Shown: positions 63,157 through 64,000 of the stretch, piece by piece
Position numbering within the stretch: the stretch's first letter is position 1
How the letters are laid out: every line of letters starts with the position of its first letter
NCBI RefSeq assembly: GCF_033097505.1
Contig: NZ_AP028654.1
Span: 140,001-204,000, forward strand
Length of the DNA: 64,000 bases
Direction of reading: 5' to 3'
Origin: Helicovermis profundi
GTDB lineage: Bacteria > Bacillota > Clostridia > Peptostreptococcales > Acidaminobacteraceae
Notes under the pieces: model-generated
Told to the model about the DNA's origin: nothing
The model's input: only the letters and a program-made list of their open reading frames with translations
Databases searched by the model: none
Made by a program: the position numbers and the translations under genes

Positions 63157-64000
63157 GTGCGACCAGGGTCTGAAATAAAGACCAAAAGTTACATCTTAAG
63201 CTGCTTAAGTTGAAAGACTTTTTAGCTACTCTATCCATTTGGAGTAATCCTACCTATAGGTGCGCCATCAGTAATGAAGGGGTTCTAAGCTATGGGAACA
63301 ATGTGAGAAATCTGCTAGCCTAAAGTGGATTAATTGCTAGGATAAATATATATCTATGATTAAATTAAATGAATTATTGTAAGCCTCGTTAAACGTGCTC
63401 AGAGAAATAAGGCTGAAACTCTGTAACCAAAAGGTATGAGCTGTAGTTGAGTAAGTTGTTGTATTGCTTAACAAATGGATAAAAGCTCCGGGGTAAAGAT
63501 AGAATCTAAGGATATATGAATTGGTTAAGGTGTAGAACTGAGTAAGGCCACTAATTCCTTAAATAATTAAGGTAGGTTTTCTGCAAAGAAAACACAATAT
63601 TACTGGTTATGGGAAAGCTAAAGGAAGCGAATGTTACTTTGTAATGAAGTAGATAGAGGTTCAAAATTTGCCTTAATTCGAGAGAATGCAGACTTTTAGT
63701 AGGTTGTTTATAGCGATGAAAGGAAAGAAACTTTATGAATATAGGAAAGCCAAAAAGAGCTTGTACTCGGGCATCTATAGATTACACAAATCAATGGAAA
63801 AGTATAGACTGGAACATTGTAAAAACTGTAATTAATAAACTTCAATCAAGGATAGCTAAAGCAGTATCGGAGAATAGAATAAACCTAGTAAAGAAATTAC
63901 AGTATCTTTTAGCAAAATCATATTATGCAAAACTACTAGCAGTAAAGAGGGTTACCAGCAATAAAGGTAAACGAACATTTGGAATTGATAAGAAACTGTG
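63157..64000 (+). mobile_element. Group II intron (5' part) interrupting cassette 9
   Basis: The 5' end GTGCGACC at 63157 fits the GUGYG consensus. About 578 nt of structured non-coding RNA precede the intron ORF, typical of domains I-III of bacterial group II introns with a maturase gene in domain IV. The upstream exon AGGTAACA (63149-63156) can pair with TGTTACTT (63632-63639) as IBS1-EBS1, with one wobble. Insertion is 10 bp after the cassette 8/9 junction. The 3' end lies outside the window. Confidence 0.85.
63735..64000 (+). CDS. ltrA: Group II intron reverse transcriptase/maturase, N-terminal part
   Basis: Eighty-eight residues are visible, running off the window. WKSIDWNIVKTVINKLQSRI followed by LQYLLAKSYYAKLLAVKRVT and NKGKRTFGID is the N-terminal extension of LtrA-type proteins, just before the first reverse transcriptase block. 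The start is ATG 63735 after AAGGAAAG. The protein aids splicing and retrohoming of its host intron. Confidence 0.92.
   Translation, partial: MNIGKPKRACTRASIDYTNQWKSIDWNIVKTVINKLQSRIAKAVSENRINLVKKLQYLLAKSYYAKLLAVKRVTSNKGKRTFGIDKKL

Noticed and set aside
63147-63734. Possible rRNA, tRNA or riboswitch in the non-coding stretch
   Set aside because: The GTGCGACC start, exon pairing and the LtrA-type ORF at its end identify it as the RNA part of a group II intron.

Overview
The window is about 64 kb of very AT-rich DNA. Low-GC codon use, strong AAAGGAGG-type ribosome binding sites, ABC-F proteins, a DUF1836 regulator, PucR and LacI regulators and a Firmicu-CTERM/exosortase G locus point to a low-GC Gram-positive bacterium, most likely an anaerobic member of the Clostridia. 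No rRNA or tRNA gene was recognised, so the order and genus cannot be fixed.

Layout. Positions 1-14655 (all minus strand) form an envelope and exopolysaccharide region. A GtrA-like flippase, a giant PTPS-related membrane protein, a Firmicu-CTERM substrate, its XrtG-type exosortase and two family 2 glycosyltransferases are followed by a GH8-like hydrolase, a degenerate GGDEF membrane protein, a DUF2334 deacetylase-like protein, a BcsA/PgaC-like synthase and a BcsB-like protein with an N-terminal SPOR domain. A divergent, catalytically complete GGDEF-EAL receptor (14957-17824) suggests c-di-GMP control. Positions 17994-36482 hold ordinary core and accessory genes: two ABC-F ATPases, HlyIII, DUF1836, an ABC exporter, PucR, a DMT transporter, MFS, a MntA/HepT toxin-antitoxin pair, a TtcA-like/VOC fusion and a heterodimeric ABC exporter. 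Positions 36483-38260 are a gene-poor patch with a DUF4143 fragment and a tandem array of hairpin-rich 142/224-bp units. Positions 38290-43280 are a LacI-malQ-glgP maltodextrin operon. Positions 43366-53850 hold a membrane protein, a two-component system with a His/Met-rich partner, a 1673-residue kinase-ATPase-GAF-GGDEF protein and an intact DUF4143 ATPase.

The most striking part is 54145-64000, an integron-like cassette system. A tyrosine recombinase gene is followed by an attI-like site and eight complete gene cassettes, each ending in a roughly 125-bp attC-type imperfect inverted repeat. In seven of the eight cassettes the first bases are the reverse complement of the R'' box of that cassette's own attC site, seven or more bases exactly in six of them and with one mismatch in the other, as expected if each had been a circle closed at attC. 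The recombinase has the full R-K-H-R-H-Y set but seems to lack the IntI-specific insertion, and it is transcribed in the same direction as the cassettes. The cassettes carry a large unknown, possibly defence-related protein, an ORF-less unit of five 79-bp structured repeats, an Abi-alpha (DUF4393) protein, a 76-residue unknown, a STM3941-like membrane protein, an EEP-family phosphatase/nuclease, a catalytically degenerate tyrosine-recombinase-like protein and a GNAT acetyltransferase. The ninth cassette is interrupted 10 bp after its start by a group II intron that runs off the window.

Two smaller patterns are not explained by ordinary annotation. First, three genes (17994, 21454, 39443) have a strong Shine-Dalgarno separated from the start by a 9-10 bp hairpin and then a 10-11 nt A-rich tail, which would give an effective spacing of 11-13 nt if the hairpin folds. 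Second, an 81-134 bp structured element occurs four times at the same kind of target, and two copies sit inside tandem-array units whose neighbours are empty.
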